DNA of 64,000 nucleotides, taken from NCBI RefSeq assembly GCF_011320115.1, contig NZ_JAANOZ010000003.1:62001-126000 (forward strand), read 5' to 3'. This stretch comes from Croceibacterium segetis. GTDB lineage: Bacteria > Pseudomonadota > Alphaproteobacteria > Sphingomonadales > Sphingomonadaceae. The notes under the pieces are model-generated. The model was not told where the DNA came from. It did not search any database and was given only the letters and a program-made list of their open reading frames with translations. The position numbers were made by a program, and so were the translations under genes. Shown one piece after another: positions 15,827 through 28,750 of the stretch (position 1 is its first letter; each line of letters begins with the position of its first letter).

Positions 15827-17836
15827 ATGCCCAAAGTCACCGTCGACGGACAGGAAATCGAGGTTCCCAACGGCGCCACTGTCCTGCAGGCGTGCGAACT
15901 GGCCGGGAAGGAGATCCCGCGTTTCTGCTACCATGAGCGGCTGAGCATCGCCGGCAACTGCCGCATGTGCCTGGTCGAGGTGAAACCCGGCCCGCCCAAG
16001 CCGCAGGCGAGTTGCGCGCTGCCGGCCGCCGAAGGCCAGGAAATCCGCACCGACAGCGAGATGGTCAAGAAGGCGCGTGAAGGGGTGATGGAGTTTCTCC
16101 TCATCAACCACCCGCTCGATTGCCCGATCTGCGACCAGGGCGGCGAGTGCGACCTGCAGGACCAGGCGATCGCCTACGGCCGCGGCGCCTCGCGCTATCA
16201 CGAGAACAAGCGCGCGGTGACCGAGAAATACATGGGCCCGCTGATCAAGACGATCATGACCCGCTGCATCCATTGCACGCGCTGCGTGCGCTTCTCCGAG
16301 GAGATCGCCGGCGTCGACGAGATCGGCGCGCTCTATCGCGGCGAGCACATGCAGATCACCACCTACCTCGAGCATGCGGCCAAGCACGAGCTTTCGGCCA
16401 ACGTGATCGACTTGTGCCCGGTCGGTGCTCTGACCTCGCGGCCCTACGCCTTCGAAGCGCGGCCGTGGGAGCTCAAGAAGACCCTCGGCATCGACGTCTC
16501 GGACGCGATGGGCAGCAACATCCGCATCGACAGCCGCGGGCGCGAAGTGCTGCGGGTGCTTCCGCGCATCAACGACGACGTCAACGAAGAGTGGATCAGC
16601 GACAAGGCGCGCTACCAGGTCGACGGCCTGGTGCGGCAGCGCCTCGACAAGGTCTTCGTCCGCAAGGCCGGAAAGCTCGAACGGGCTAGCTGGGATGAGG
16701 CGTTCGGCGCGATCGCCAGGGCCAAGGCCGGCTCCAGCGTTGCGGCCGTCGCGGGCGACATGCTCGACTGCGAGACGATGTTCGCCGCCAAGAAGCTGCT
16801 CGGCGCGCTCGGCTCGACTTTGGTCGAGAGCCGCCAGACGGGGATGGACTACCCGACCGGCAACCTCGCGGCAGTCAACTTCAACTCGACCTTCGCCGGG
16901 ATCGAGGAAGCCGACGCGATCCTGATCGTCGGCAGCATGGTTCGCTGGGAGGCGCCGCTGCTCCACGTGCGGCTGCGCAAGGCGGTCAAGCGGGGCGCCA
17001 GGGTGTTCATCGTCGGCCCGCACTGGGAAACGACTTTCCCGGCCGAGTGGCTCGGCGACGACGTCGCGGTACTCGGCAAGCTGCCGAAGAATGTCGGCGA
17101 GGCGATGGGCAAGGCCAGTAAGCCCGCCGTGATCGTCGGCGGCGGCGGGATTGCCGCCGGGGCGCTCGAGGCGGCGCTGGGCCTGGTCGGCGAGTGGAAT
17201 CTCGTTCGGGACGGGTGGAACGGCTTCAACGTCCTCCATTTCTCGGCCGCCCGGATGGGCGCGCTGATGCTCGGCTTTGCGCAGAAGAGCGGGATCGTCG
17301 ACCTCGTGAATGCCAAGCCGAAAGTGCTGCTCGCGCTCGGCGCGGACGAGGTCGATTTCCGCCGCTTCCCGGATGCGCTGAAGGTCTACGTCGGCCACCA
17401 CGGCGACAAGGGCGCGCACGCCGCCGATATCATCCTGCCCGGCGCGGCTTACACCGAGAAGGCCGGAACCTACGTCAGCACCGAAGGCCGGGTGCAGTTC
17501 GCCGACAAGGCGGTGTTCGCCCCCGGTGACGCGCGCGAGGACTGGACGATCCTTCGCGCGCTGGCCGACGCGCTCGGCGTTTCGGTTGGCTTCGACAGCT
17601 TCGACGAGCTGCGCGCGGCGATGATCGCCGAAGTGCCGGCGCTGGGTGTCGAGGGCCTCGTCAACTTCGGCGCGCTGCCGAAGCCGGGGAAGGGCGCCAA
17701 GCCCAAAGGCACGATCGGGTACCCGATCAAGGACTTCTACCTGACCAATCCGATCGCCCGCGCCAGCCTGACGATGCAGCGCTGCTCGGCCGAGCTGCTG
17801 CACGGCGACGACAGCTTCGCGGAGGCGGCGGAATGA
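15827..17836 (+). CDS. nuoG: NADH-quinone oxidoreductase subunit G
   Basis: A 669-residue subunit (75 kDa type). The N-terminal ferredoxin-like part holds one [2Fe-2S] cluster ([16 protein letters not shown] and a later cysteine) and two [4Fe-4S] clusters ([19 protein letters not shown] and [11 protein letters not shown] with a distant DLCPVGAL). The remainder resembles molybdopterin oxidoreductases but without a metal site. The start at 15827 (MPKVTVDGQ) has AGGA before it; the frame stays open upstream but carries no NuoG-like sequence. It overlaps nuoH by four bases. Confidence 0.96.
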   Translation: MPKVTVDGQEIEVPNGATVLQACELAGKEIPRFCYHERLSIAGNCRMCLVEVKPGPPKPQASCALPAAEGQEIRTDSEMVKKAREGVMEFLLINHPLDCPICDQGGECDLQDQAIAYGRGASRYHENKRAVTEKYMGPLIKTIMTRCIHCTRCVRFSEEIAGVDEIGALYRGEHMQITTYLEHAAKHELSANVIDLCPVGALTSRPYAFEARPWELKKTLGIDVSDAMGSNIRIDSRGREVLRVLPRINDDVNEEWISDKARYQVDGLVRQRLDKVFVRKAGKLERASWDEAFGAIARAKAGSSVAAVAGDMLDCETMFAAKKLLGALGSTLVESRQTGMDYPTGNLAAVNFNSTFAGIEEADAILIVGSMVRWEAPLLHVRLRKAVKRGARVFIVGPHWETTFPAEWLGDDVAVLGKLPKNVGEAMGKASKPAVIVGGGGIAAGALEAALGLVGEWNLVRDGWNGFNVLHFSAARMGALMLGFAQKSGIVDLVNAKPKVLLALGADEVDFRRFPDALKVYVGHHGDKGAHAADIILPGAAYTEKAGTYVSTEGRVQFADKAVFAPGDAREDWTILRALADALGVSVGFDSFDELRAAMIAEVPALGVEGLVNFGALPKPGKGAKPKGTIGYPIKDFYLTNPIARASLTMQRCSAELLHGDDSFAEAAE

Positions 17837-18879
17837 CCTCCGTCTTTGAACAATGGGGCATGACCCACGACTGGGCGTGGTTCGTCGCGACCATCGCCGG
17901 CATCTTGCTGATCGCCCTGCCGCTGATGCTCGCCGTGGCGATGATCATCTACGTCGACCGCAAGATCTGGGCGGCGATGGCGCTGCGGCGCGGGCCGAAC
18001 GTGGTCGGGCCGTGGGGCCTGCTGCAGAGCTTCGCCGACGGGCTCAAGGTGTTCCTGCAGGAAACGATCGTCCCGTCGGCCGCGAACAAGGGCCTGTTCC
18101 TGATCGCGCCGATCATCACTTTCACCGTCGCGCTGATGGCCTGGGCGGTGATCCCGTTCAACTCGGGGGCGGTGCTGGCGGACATCAACGTCGGCCTGCT
18201 CTACGTCCTCGCGATCAGCTCGCTCGGCGTCTACGGGGTGGTCATCGCCGGCTGGGCCTCGAACTCGAAATACCCGTTTTTCAGCGCGATGCGCGCCGCT
18301 GCTCAGATGATTTCATATGAAGTCTCGATCGGCTTCATCCTCATCTGCGTGGTGCTGTGGGCGGGCACGTTCAACTTGAACGGCATCGTCGAGGCGCAGC
18401 GTGGGCACGGCTTCGGGATCGTCAACGGGTTCTTCTTCAACCTGCTGCTGTTCCCGATGTGGGTGGTGTTCCTGATCTCGAGCATGGCCGAGACCGCGCG
18501 CACCCCGTTCGACCTGACCGAGGCGGAGAGCGAGCTCGTCGCCGGCTACCAGACCGAATATTCGTCGATGAGCTTCGCGCTCTACTGGCTCGGCGAATAT
18601 GCCAACGTCCTGCTGATGTGCGCGCTCAACGCCACGCTGTTCTTCGGCGGCTGGCTGCCGCCGCTCGAGTGGGCGCCGCTCTACTGGATCCCGGGCTGGA
18701 TCTGGCTCTTCGCCAAGATCTTCTTCTTCTTCTTCGTCTTCAGCTGGGTGAAGGCGACTGTGCCGCGCTACCGCTACGACCAGCTGATGCGCCTCGGCTG
18801 GAAGATCTTCCTGCCGCTGAGCCTTTCGTTCGTGGTTCTGGTCTCGGGCTACCTGATGCTGACGAGGTATGGCGCATGA
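17833..18879 (+). CDS. nuoH: NADH-quinone oxidoreductase subunit H
   Basis: A 348-residue membrane subunit with eight predicted helices that forms the quinone tunnel with NuoB and NuoD. Conserved loops are intact: [29 protein letters not shown], and [20 protein letters not shown] with its acidic residues. A run of phenylalanines ([20 protein letters not shown]) lies in the penultimate helix. ATGA overlaps join it to nuoG before and nuoI after. Confidence 0.97.
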   Translation: MTSVFEQWGMTHDWAWFVATIAGILLIALPLMLAVAMIIYVDRKIWAAMALRRGPNVVGPWGLLQSFADGLKVFLQETIVPSAANKGLFLIAPIITFTVALMAWAVIPFNSGAVLADINVGLLYVLAISSLGVYGVVIAGWASNSKYPFFSAMRAAAQMISYEVSIGFILICVVLWAGTFNLNGIVEAQRGHGFGIVNGFFFNLLLFPMWVVFLISSMAETARTPFDLTEAESELVAGYQTEYSSMSFALYWLGEYANVLLMCALNATLFFGGWLPPLEWAPLYWIPGWIWLFAKIFFFFFVFSWVKATVPRYRYDQLMRLGWKIFLPLSLSFVVLVSGYLMLTRYGA

Positions 18880-19361
18880 CCGTCGCCCAACTGATCAAGT
18901 CGTACACCCTGTGGGAATTCCTCAAGGCCCACTGGCTGACGCTGAAGTACTTCTTCAAGGCGAAGGCGACGATCAACTATCCGTTCGAGAAGAACCCGCT
19001 CAGCCCGCGCTTCCGCGGCGAGCATGCACTGCGCCGTTATCCCAACGGCGAGGAGCGCTGCATCGCCTGCAAGCTGTGCGAGGCGGTGTGTCCGGCGCAG
19101 GCGATCACCATCGAGGCCGAGCCGCGCGAGGACGGCAGCCGCCGCACCACCCGCTACGACATCGACATGACCAAGTGCATCTACTGCGGTTTCTGCCAGG
19201 AAGCCTGCCCGGTCGATGCCATCGTCGAGGGGCCGAACTTTGAATTCACCACCGAAACCCGCGAGGAGCTGCTCTACGACAAGGCGAAACTGCTGGCTAA
19301 CGGGGACAAGTGGGAGCGAGCGCTGGCCGCGAACCTTGAAGCCGATGCGCCCTATCGCTAG
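18876..19361 (+). CDS. nuoI: NADH-quinone oxidoreductase subunit I
   Basis: A 161-residue ferredoxin-like subunit (23 kDa type) with two [4Fe-4S] clusters, N6a and N6b, that pass electrons to NuoB. The two ligand sets are [12 protein letters not shown] and [12 protein letters not shown]. The N-terminal amphipathic helix lies against the membrane, and the start ATG overlaps the nuoH stop. Length is normal. There are 15 bases before nuoJ. Confidence 0.97.
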   Translation: MTVAQLIKSYTLWEFLKAHWLTLKYFFKAKATINYPFEKNPLSPRFRGEHALRRYPNGEERCIACKLCEAVCPAQAITIEAEPREDGSRRTTRYDIDMTKCIYCGFCQEACPVDAIVEGPNFEFTTETREELLYDKAKLLANGDKWERALAANLEADAPYR

Positions 19362-19376
19362 GCGGCGCGCGACCGA

Positions 19377-19994
19377 ATGATCCAGACCATCGCCTTCTAC
19401 CTGTTCGCGTTCCTCGTGATCGTCTCCGGCGTGTTCACGATCGCGTCGCGCAACCCGGTGCATTCGGTGTTGTGGCTGATCCTGGCGTTCTTCAATGGCG
19501 CCGGGCTGATGGTGCTGGTCGGGGCCGAATTCATCGCGATGCTGCTGGTGATCGTCTACGTCGGCGCGGTCGCGGTGCTGTTCCTGTTCGTGGTCATGAT
19601 GCTCGACATCGATTTCGCCGAGCTGCGCGCCGGGTTCATGAAGAACTTCCCGCTCGGGATTGCCATCGCGCTGGTGCTGTTCGCCGAGCTGTTTCTCGGC
19701 GTCGGAGCTTATCAGGTCGGCGGACTGGCGCTCGGCACGCCTGACGGCACCGCCGCGACGGCACCCGGCGTCAGCAACATCGCCGCGATCGGCGCACTGC
19801 TCTACGGGCGCTACCTGTTCCTGTTCGAGACTGCCGGGATCATCCTGCTGGTGGCGATGATCGGCGCGATCGTGCTGACCCACCGCGAGCGCAAGGACAC
19901 GAAGCCGCAAAACGTGGCCAAGCAGAACGCCCGCCGGCCGCAGGATGCGACCGTCAACATGCGGCCCGAAGTCGGCAAGGGGGTCGAGCTGTGA
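19377..19994 (+). CDS. nuoJ: NADH-quinone oxidoreductase subunit J
   Basis: A 205-residue membrane subunit with five hydrophobic helices. The first part matches the family well: [20 protein letters not shown] and [20 protein letters not shown], the latter including the pi-bulge helix. The last 40 residues are a polar cytoplasmic tail ([14 protein letters not shown]...). The stop overlaps the nuoK GTG start. Confidence 0.95.
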   Translation: MIQTIAFYLFAFLVIVSGVFTIASRNPVHSVLWLILAFFNGAGLMVLVGAEFIAMLLVIVYVGAVAVLFLFVVMMLDIDFAELRAGFMKNFPLGIAIALVLFAELFLGVGAYQVGGLALGTPDGTAATAPGVSNIAAIGALLYGRYLFLFETAGIILLVAMIGAIVLTHRERKDTKPQNVAKQNARRPQDATVNMRPEVGKGVEL

Positions 19995-20296
19995 TCGGCA
20001 TCGAACACTATGTCGTCGTCAGCTCGATCCTGTTCGTGCTCGGCGTTCTCGGCATCTTCCTCAACCGCAAGAACGTGATCGTCATCCTGATGGCGATCGA
20101 GCTGATCCTGCTGGCGGTGAACATCAACCTGGTCGCGTTCAGCGCCTTCCTGCACGACCTGACGGGGCAGATCTTCGCGATGTTCGTGCTGACCGTGGCG
20201 GCGGGCGAGGCGGCGATCGGTCTGGCGATCCTGGTGCAGTACTTCCGCGGCCGCGGCACGATCGCGGTCGACGACGTCAACCGGATGAAGGGTTAG
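19991..20296 (+). CDS. nuoK: NADH-quinone oxidoreductase subunit K
   Basis: A 101-residue membrane subunit of three helices, related to MrpC of Na+/H+ antiporters. The two membrane glutamates needed for proton pumping are visible in [13 protein letters not shown] and [12 protein letters not shown]. The start is GTG at 19991, overlapping the nuoJ stop (GTGA). Three bases separate it from nuoL. Confidence 0.96.
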   Translation: MIGIEHYVVVSSILFVLGVLGIFLNRKNVIVILMAIELILLAVNINLVAFSAFLHDLTGQIFAMFVLTVAAGEAAIGLAILVQYFRGRGTIAVDDVNRMKG

Positions 20297-20299
20297 CCC

Positions 20300-22333
20300 G
20301 TGCCCTCGATCCTGTTCATCGTCTTCCTGCCGCTGCTCGCAGCGATCGTCACCGGGCTGGGCAACCGAGCGCTCGGCAGCTTCGCGGCCAAGCTGATCAC
20401 CACCGGCGCGCTGTTTGCCGCGATGTTCCTCAGTTGGCCGATCTTCCTGCACTACCTCGGCGGCAACGTCGGCGCGACGGTAACGCCGGTGCTGCACTGG
20501 GTCTCGTCAGGCACGCTCAGCTTCGACTGGGCGCTGCGCGTCGACACGCTGACCGCGGTGATGCTGGTGGTGGTGACGACCGTCTCGGCGCTCGTCCACC
20601 TCTACTCCTGGGGCTACATGGACGAGGACCCCGACCAGCCACGGTTCTTCGCCTACCTCAGCCTGTTCACCTTCGCGATGCTGATGCTGGTGACCGCCGA
20701 CAACCTGGTGCAGATGTTCTTCGGCTGGGAAGGGGTCGGCCTCGCCAGCTACCTGCTGATCGGCTTCTGGTTCAGGAAGCCGAGCGCCAACGCCGCGGCG
20801 ATCAAGGCCTTCGTGGTCAACCGCGTCGGCGACCTCGGCTTCATGCTCGGCATCTTGGGTACGTTCCTGGTGTTCCAGACGGTATCGATCCCCGAGATCC
20901 TCGCCGCCGCGCCGGCGATGAAGGGCGCGAGCACGATCCACTTCCTGTGGCTGCGCGCCGACACGATGACCGTGCTGTGCCTGCTGCTGTTCATCGGCGC
21001 GATGGGCAAGTCGGCCCAGCTCGGACTGCACACCTGGCTGCCCGACGCGATGGAAGGCCCGACGCCGGTCAGCGCGCTGATCCACGCGGCGACGATGGTC
21101 ACCGCCGGCGTGTTCATGGTCTGCCGCCTGTCGCCGATGTTCGAGGCGGCGCCGGCGGCCAAGACCTTCGTCACCTTCATCGGCGCCGCGACCTGCTTCT
21201 TTGCCGCGACGATCGGTACCACGCAGTGGGACATCAAGCGGGTGATCGCCTATTCGACCTGCTCGCAGCTGGGCTACATGTTCTTCGCCGCGGGCGTGGG
21301 CGCTTACGGCGCGGCGATGTTCCACCTGTTCACCCACGCGTTCTTCAAGGCGCTGCTGTTCCTCGGCGCGGGCAGCGTGATCCACGCGATGCACCATGAG
21401 CAGGACATGCGGTATTACGGGGGCCTCAGAAAGCAGATCCCGATCACCTTCTACGTCATGCTTGCCGGAACGCTGGCGATTACCGGCGTGGGCATCGCGG
21501 GCGTGTTCGGGTTCGCCGGGTTCTACTCGAAGGACGCAATCCTCGAGGCGGCGTTCGCTTCCGGCACTGCGATGGGCACGGCGGCCTTCTGGCTCGGTTC
21601 GTTCGCGGCGTTGCTGACCAGCTTCTATTCCTGGCGCCTGGTGTTCCTCACCTTTTGGGGCAAGCCTCGCTGGGCCGAGAGCGAGCATATCCAGCATGCT
21701 CTGCACGGTGAACATGAAAGCCCCGACGAGGAGCACGGCGACGCGCACCACGCTGAGGTCCATCCCCACGAGGGCACCGGCGGCTATCACCCGCACGAGA
21801 GCCCGTGGACGATGCTTGTTCCGATCTGCCTGCTGGCGGTTGGCGCGGTACTCGCCGGGTGGGCGTTTTACACGCCATTCATCCACACCGAAGCGTTCTG
21901 GAACGGCGCGGTCGCCTATAACGAGCACCTGATCGACGCGATGGAAGAGATTCCCGAGTGGGCCAAGCTGAGCGCCACCGCCGCCATGCTGCTCGGCTTC
22001 GTGACCGCGTGGTACGCCTACATCAAGGACACCTCGATCCCCGGCAAGGTCGCCGAGCAGCTCGGGCCGATCTACACGTTCGTCTACAACAAGTGGTACT
22101 TCGACGAGCTCTACAACGTCGTGTTCGTGAAGCCCGCGTTCTGGTTCGGCCGCCTGTTCTGGCAGCAAGGTGACGTCGGGATCATCGACCGCTTCGGCCC
22201 CAACGGCGCCGCCTGGGTGGTCGAGAAGGGCTCGGTCGCCGCGAAACGCTTCCAGTCGGGCTACCTGACCAACTACGCGCTGATCATGCTCGTAGGCCTC
22301 GTCGCCGCGGTGACCTGGGTGATGGCGCAGTGA
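20300..22333 (+). CDS. nuoL: NADH-quinone oxidoreductase subunit L
   Basis: A 677-residue antiporter-like subunit and one of the three proton channels. It shows the core signatures [38 protein letters not shown] with its lysine helix, and [20 protein letters not shown] histidine-rich loop lies at about residues 465-495 (HALHGEHES...[10 protein letters not shown]), a variable feature of the C-terminal part before the long lateral helix. Start is GTG at 20300; the stop overlaps the nuoM start (GTGA). Confidence 0.96.
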   Translation: MPSILFIVFLPLLAAIVTGLGNRALGSFAAKLITTGALFAAMFLSWPIFLHYLGGNVGATVTPVLHWVSSGTLSFDWALRVDTLTAVMLVVVTTVSALVHLYSWGYMDEDPDQPRFFAYLSLFTFAMLMLVTADNLVQMFFGWEGVGLASYLLIGFWFRKPSANAAAIKAFVVNRVGDLGFMLGILGTFLVFQTVSIPEILAAAPAMKGASTIHFLWLRADTMTVLCLLLFIGAMGKSAQLGLHTWLPDAMEGPTPVSALIHAATMVTAGVFMVCRLSPMFEAAPAAKTFVTFIGAATCFFAATIGTTQWDIKRVIAYSTCSQLGYMFFAAGVGAYGAAMFHLFTHAFFKALLFLGAGSVIHAMHHEQDMRYYGGLRKQIPITFYVMLAGTLAITGVGIAGVFGFAGFYSKDAILEAAFASGTAMGTAAFWLGSFAALLTSFYSWRLVFLTFWGKPRWAESEHIQHALHGEHESPDEEHGDAHHAEVHPHEGTGGYHPHESPWTMLVPICLLAVGAVLAGWAFYTPFIHTEAFWNGAVAYNEHLIDAMEEIPEWAKLSATAAMLLGFVTAWYAYIKDTSIPGKVAEQLGPIYTFVYNKWYFDELYNVVFVKPAFWFGRLFWQQGDVGIIDRFGPNGAAWVVEKGSVAAKRFQSGYLTNYALIMLVGLVAAVTWVMAQ

Positions 22334-23852
22334 GCGGCCTGCCGATGCTCTCGCTGATGCTTTTGGTGCCGGCGATCGGCGCGCTGGCGTGCCTGTTCGT
22401 CGAGGCCAAGGCCGCGCGGACGATCGCCCTTGTCGCCACGGTGATCGATCTCGCGCTCGGGATCGTGCTGTGGGCCAATTACGACATCGGCGGCGCGCAG
22501 TGGCAGTTCACCGAACGGGTGCCGTTGTTCGCCGGCTTCCAATGGGCGATGGGCATCGACGGCATTGCCCTGATGCTGATCGTCCTGACGGTGTTCCTGA
22601 TGCCGATCTGCATCCTCGCCAGCCAGTCGATCGCCAAGCGCGTGCCCGAGTACATGGCGACCTTCCTGTTCATGGAAGTGCTGATGATCGGCGTGTTCGC
22701 CGCGCAGGATCTGTACTTGTTCTACATCTTCTTCGAGGCCGGCCTGATCCCGATGTACCTGATCATCGGCGTGTGGGGCGGGGATAACCGCATCTACGCG
22801 GCCTACAAGTTCTTCCTCTACACGCTGCTCGGCTCGGTCTTGATGCTGATCGCGATGCTGTGGATGGCCAACGAGGCCGGCACCACCGACATCCCGACCC
22901 TGATGGCCTACGACTTCCCGCCTCACGCCCAGACCTGGCTGTTCCTCGCCTTCTTCGCCAGCTTCGCGGTAAAGATGCCGATGTACCCGCTGCACACCTG
23001 GCTGCCCGACGCGCACGTCCAGGCGCCGACAGCGGGCTCGGTCATTCTGGCCGGCGTGCTGCTGAAGATGGGCGGGTACGGCTTCATCCGCTTCAGCCTG
23101 CCGATGTTCCCGGAGGCCAGCGCGCAGTTCGTCTGGCTCATCTGGGGCCTGTCGATGGCCGCAGTGGTGCTCACCAGCCTGATCGCGCTGGTCCAGACCG
23201 ACATGAAGAAGCTGATCGCCTATTCCTCGGTCGCGCACATGGCCATCGTCACCGTCGGGCTGTTCGCCTTCAACACCCAAGGGCTCGAAGGCTCGATGAT
23301 CGTGATGCTGAGCCACGGCCTGGTTTCGGGCGCGTTGTTCCTGTGCGTCGGGGTGATCTACGACCGCCTTCACACGCGCGAAATCGCCCGTTACGGCGGC
23401 TTGTCGATCAACATGCCGAAGTACGCGCTGTTCTTCATGCTGTTCACGATGGCCAGCGTCGGCCTGCCCGGAACCAGCGGCTTTGTTGGCGAATTCCTCA
23501 GCCTCGTGGGCATCTACCAGGCGAACACCTGGGTGACGGCGATCTGCGCCACAGGGATCATCCTCGGCGCGGCCTACATGCTCTATCTTTACTGGCGCGT
23601 GGCCTTCGGCGTGCAGCGCAACGCCGATGCGGCGGCGATGCCCGATCTGAGCGTGCGCGAATGGCTGATGCTCGGCCCGATCGCGCTCGCGGTGCTGTGG
23701 ATGGGCGTCTATCCCGAGAGCTTCCTCGCGCCGATGCGTGCCGACATCGCCGCGCTCGACGCGCGGGTCGCCCGTGCCGCGCCGGCAGGTGATTCGAAGT
23801 TGAAGATGAAAGCGCCCAAGGCCGCGCCTGCGGCGTCAGCGGAAGCGCACTA

Positions 23853-23853
<1 letters not shown>
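22330..23853 (+). CDS. nuoM: NADH-quinone oxidoreductase subunit M
   Basis: A 507-residue antiporter-like membrane subunit. The proton-channel motifs are present: [40 protein letters not shown] and [13 protein letters not shown]. Start is GTG at 22330 overlapping the nuoL stop. The C-terminal 35 residues are a basic, alanine-rich tail ([18 protein letters not shown]), a smaller version of the kind of tail seen on NuoC. The last base of its stop is the first base of nuoN. Confidence 0.96.
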
Positions 23854-25312
<1,459 letters not shown>

Positions 25313-25316
<4 letters not shown>

Positions 25317-26029
25317 TCCGGGTCGTACCCGAGACCGGCTCGACCAACGCGGATTTGCTTGCGCGGCTCGCGGCGGGCGAGCGCATTCCAGAAGGCGAGT
25401 GGCTCGCCGCCGATCGCCAGACGAGTGGCCGAGGGCGGCAAGGGCGCAGCTGGCTTGACGGTCCGGGTAACTTCATGGGTTCGACGGTGGTGCACGTCTC
25501 TCCGCACGACCCGCCGCCGGCAAGCCTGTCGTTCGTCGCGGCGCTGGCGGTGTACGAGACGGTGCTCGCTCGTCTCGGCAATCCGCGCGAGTTGCAGCTC
25601 AAGTGGCCGAACGACGTTCTGCTGGGCGGCGGCAAGTTCTGCGGGTTGCTGCTGGAGCGCGAGGGAGGGAGCGTCGTCATTGGCGTCGGCGTCAACCTCG
25701 CCTCCGCTCCGCGCTCCGAAGCGCAGGCCAGGGCGCTGGCGGAACTCGGCCCCGCACCGGACCGCGATGCGTTCGCCGCCGAGCTGGCCGCGCATTTTGC
25801 CCTTGAGGTCGGCCGGTGGCGGCAATTCGGGCTCGAGCCGATCCTCAACCGCTGGCTCGCCGCCGCTCATCCGGTCGGCAGCCGGCTGACGGTGCACGAA
25901 CCTGACGGTGGCCGCATTTCGGGCGCTTTTGATGGGCTCGAACCCGACGGTGCTCTGCGCCTGCGCTTGGCGGATGGCTCGACGCGTGTCATTCACGCGG
26001 GCGATGTGATGCTTGGAGGCGCAGCCTGA
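25313..26029 (+). CDS. birA: Biotin--[acetyl-CoA-carboxylase] ligase
   Basis: A 238-residue enzyme that activates biotin with ATP and attaches it to the carboxylase carrier protein. Visible motifs are ETGSTNADL, the biotinoyl-AMP loop [22 protein letters not shown] and GVGVNLAS, followed by a C-terminal SH3-like domain. There is no N-terminal DNA-binding domain, so this form is not the BirA repressor. I set the start at TTG 25313, which overlaps the nuoN stop (TTGA) and gives the usual beginning [11 protein letters not shown]. The nuo-birA-coaX order is common in alphaproteobacteria. Confidence 0.93.
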
Positions 26030-26808
26030 TGTTGCTGGCGGTCGATTGCGGCAATACCAACGTGGTCTTCGCCCTGTTCGAGGGACGCGAGATCCGTGTG
26101 CGCTGGCGTATTGCCACCGACCCGCGTCGCACCGGTGACGAGTACGCCGTATGGCTGTCGCAATTGCTGGCCATCGAGGGCCTGGAGCGGTCGGATGTTA
26201 CCGCGATGATCGTCTCGACGGTCGTCCCTCGCGCGCGGCACAACCTCGAAGTGCTTGCCGAGAAGTACTTCCACGTCACCCCGCTTTTCGCCGGGGAGGG
26301 CGCGGCCGGATGGGGTATCGAGATCGACGTCGAGGAACCGAACTCGCTCGGCACCGATCGCGCGGTGAACGCCGTCGCGGCGCACGCCAAGCACGGTGGC
26401 GACCTGATCGTGGTCGATTTCGGAACCGCCACGACTTTCGACGTCGTCGACTTCCATGGCGCCTACAAGGGCGGGATCATTGCCCCCGGGATCAATCTTT
26501 CGCTGGACGCGCTTGTTTCGAACACGGCCAAGCTGCCGCGGATCGCCATCGAGGCGCCGCGTTCGGACAGCGTGATCGGCCGCAATACAGAGGACCAGAT
26601 GCTGATAGGCGTGTTCTGGGGTTATGTAGCGATGATCGAGGGGCTGGTCGGCCGCATGCGTGCCGAGATCGGCCGCCCGGCCAAGATCGTCGCTACCGGC
26701 GGACTTTCGCTGTTGTTTGAGGAGCACACCAAACTGTTCGACCATGTTGATCCCGACTTAACCCTCGAAGGCCTGGCTATCCTCGCCGAACGGGCAGGAG
26801 TTTCGTGA
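26029..26808 (+). CDS. coaX: Type III pantothenate kinase
   Basis: A 259-residue enzyme that phosphorylates pantothenate in the first committed step of coenzyme A synthesis. The ASKHA-fold motifs are clear: [12 protein letters not shown] (phosphate loop with the essential Asp), [24 protein letters not shown] and ATGGLS. The ATG shares a base with the birA stop. Type III enzymes differ from CoaA in needing a monovalent cation and resisting CoA feedback; that is family knowledge, not seen here. Confidence 0.95.
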   Translation: MLLAVDCGNTNVVFALFEGREIRVRWRIATDPRRTGDEYAVWLSQLLAIEGLERSDVTAMIVSTVVPRARHNLEVLAEKYFHVTPLFAGEGAAGWGIEIDVEEPNSLGTDRAVNAVAAHAKHGGDLIVVDFGTATTFDVVDFHGAYKGGIIAPGINLSLDALVSNTAKLPRIAIEAPRSDSVIGRNTEDQMLIGVFWGYVAMIEGLVGRMRAEIGRPAKIVATGGLSLLFEEHTKLFDHVDPDLTLEGLAILAERAGVS

Positions 26809-28460
26809 AGAAGGATTTCACACCAGAGGACGAATTGCTGTTTCTCGCGCTCGGCGGATCGGGTGAGATCGGCATGAACGTCAATCTTTACGGCTGCCGT
26901 GGTCAGTGGCTGATGGTCGACCTCGGCATGACCTTCGGCGGCGACGAGTACCCGGGCATCGACCTGGTCTTCGCCGACCTCGAATTCATCGAGGAGCGCG
27001 CCGAGACCCTGATCGGCATCGTCCTCACCCACGCCCACGAGGATCACATCGGCGCGGTGCCCTATTTCGCCGCCGAGCTTGGCGTGCCGCTTTACGCGAC
27101 CCCGTTCACCGCCGAACTGGTCCGCCGCAAGCTCGCCGAAGCGGGCATCGAGCGCGATATCGAACTCAACGTGATCGATCGCGAGCACGGCAGCTTCGAA
27201 CTGGGCCCGTTCGAGATAACCTACATCCCGCTCGCCCACTCGATCGCCGAGGGCAATGCGCTGCAGATCGAAACGCCGTTCGGCCGGATATTCCACACCG
27301 GCGACTGGAAGCTCGACGACGATCCGCTGGTCGGCATTCCCGCGACCGAGGAGGAGCTGACCCAGATCGGCGACGAGGGCGTGCTCGCCCTGGTGTGCGA
27401 TTCCACCAACGTCTTCAATCCCGCACCGTCGGGTTCGGAAGGCATGGTCTACCAAGGCCTGCTCGAGGAGGTCCGCCGTTGGGAAGGGCGCCGCGTTCTC
27501 GTCACGACCTTCGCCTCCAACGTCGCCCGGTTGCAGACGCTCGGCCATATCGCCGAGGAAACCGGCCGTGCGCTGTGCGTCGCCGGGCGCTCGCTCGAGC
27601 GGATCATCGAAGTGGCGCAGATGAGCGGCTACCTGCAGCACTTTCCGCCGGTGATCGACTTCGACACCGCGATGGGCCTGCCGCGCGGCCAGGTGCTGAT
27701 CCTCGCCACCGGCGGGCAGGGCGAGCCGCGCGCCGCGCTTGCGCGGATCGCCGACGAAAGTCACGCGCTCGACCTGGCGCAGGGCGATGTCGTGCTGTTC
27801 TCCAGCCGGCAAATTCCCGGCAACGAACTCGCCATCGGGAGAATACAGAATCTGCTCGCCGAGCGCGGGATCGAGATGGTCACCGACCGGCAGAGCGACA
27901 TCCACGTCTCGGGCCATCCCGGACGGCCCGAACTCGAAGCGCTTTATGGCTGGATCAGACCGGAGATCCTGGTGCCCGTCCACGGAGAGATGCGCCACAT
28001 GCAGGAACAGGCGCGGCTCGGGCGCGCGCGCGGCATTCCGCACGCGGTCGTGCAGCAGAACGGCGATATCGTTCGCCTGGCGCCGGGCGAGCCCGGCAAG
28101 CTTGCGCACGCTCCGGCAGGGCGTCTGGTGCTCGACGGTGACATCATCGTGCCCGCCGACGGCGAAGCGATCGTCACCCGCCGGCGCATCTCGCGCGACG
28201 GTATCCTGATCGTCGCGCTCGACGCCGGGCGGCGCGTACAAATCCACGGTTTCGGTCTGCCGCTGGACGAGGACTATGCGGAGTTCGTCACCGAAGCCGA
28301 ACGCGACGTGGGCGAGGCGCTCAAGCGGCTCAAGGGGCCCAAGGCGCGCGACCGTGAAGAGATCATCGAGGCGGCGCGCGTGGCGGCACGGCGCGCGGCG
28401 CAGCGGTGGTCCGGCAAGAAGCCGCAGACCAAGGTCATCCTGCTGGACGAGCACGCCTGA
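26805..28460 (+). CDS. rnj: Ribonuclease J
   Basis: A 551-residue metallo-beta-lactamase/beta-CASP nuclease for mRNA decay and rRNA processing. The metal-binding motif is [10 protein letters not shown], with later ligands in LAHS and HTGDWKLDD. The beta-CASP part has [20 protein letters not shown] and VSGHPGR, and PVHGEMRHM closes the site. The start is GTG at 26805 overlapping the coaX stop. The C-terminal region (about residues 460-551) is helical and basic. Alphaproteobacteria commonly have RNase J alongside RNase E. Confidence 0.95.
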   Translation: MKKDFTPEDELLFLALGGSGEIGMNVNLYGCRGQWLMVDLGMTFGGDEYPGIDLVFADLEFIEERAETLIGIVLTHAHEDHIGAVPYFAAELGVPLYATPFTAELVRRKLAEAGIERDIELNVIDREHGSFELGPFEITYIPLAHSIAEGNALQIETPFGRIFHTGDWKLDDDPLVGIPATEEELTQIGDEGVLALVCDSTNVFNPAPSGSEGMVYQGLLEEVRRWEGRRVLVTTFASNVARLQTLGHIAEETGRALCVAGRSLERIIEVAQMSGYLQHFPPVIDFDTAMGLPRGQVLILATGGQGEPRAALARIADESHALDLAQGDVVLFSSRQIPGNELAIGRIQNLLAERGIEMVTDRQSDIHVSGHPGRPELEALYGWIRPEILVPVHGEMRHMQEQARLGRARGIPHAVVQQNGDIVRLAPGEPGKLAHAPAGRLVLDGDIIVPADGEAIVTRRRISRDGILIVALDAGRRVQIHGFGLPLDEDYAEFVTEAERDVGEALKRLKGPKARDREEIIEAARVAARRAAQRWSGKKPQTKVILLDEHA

Positions 28461-28750
28461 TGCGGTGGTACTCGATACTGGCGATCTACTTTCTCGTCTG
28501 GGTCGTCTGCGCGTTCGTCGTCATGCCGTTCGGCATCCAGACCCACGACGAAGCGGGACATGACAAGATTCCCGGCCAGGCCGACAGCGCCCCGGCCAAT
28601 TTCCGGCCTCTGAAGGTGGTCCTGCGCGCGACGGTCCTTTCGCTGGTGATCTGCGGGCTGATCATCCTGAATTACAATGAGGGCTGGATCACCCGCGAGA
28701 ACCTCGACGTCTTCGGAGAGCCTGCGGGCTTTTCGAGCGGCGTGGGCTAG
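28460..28750 (+). CDS. DUF1467 family membrane protein
   Basis: A 96-residue protein with two membrane helices (SILAIYFLVWVVCAFVVMPF and LRATVLSLVICGLIILNYN). The family motif VVMPFGIQTHDEAG is typical of DUF1467, found next to the RNase J gene in many alphaproteobacteria. The ATG overlaps the rnj stop. It ends the plus-strand run that began with nuoA, and its stop overlaps by four bases the end of the coiled-coil gene on the other strand. Function unknown. Confidence 0.9.
   Translation: MRWYSILAIYFLVWVVCAFVVMPFGIQTHDEAGHDKIPGQADSAPANFRPLKVVLRATVLSLVICGLIILNYNEGWITRENLDVFGEPAGFSSGVG

Noticed and set aside
14990-17803. Very long open frame (937 codons) antisense to nuoG and the secreted-protein gene
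   Set aside because: NuoG on the plus strand has every expected motif; the antisense frame is biased composition with no recognisable fold.
26622-28454. Open frame (610 codons) antisense to RNase J
   Set aside because: RNase J motifs are complete on the plus strand, and the antisense product has no motif or ribosome site.
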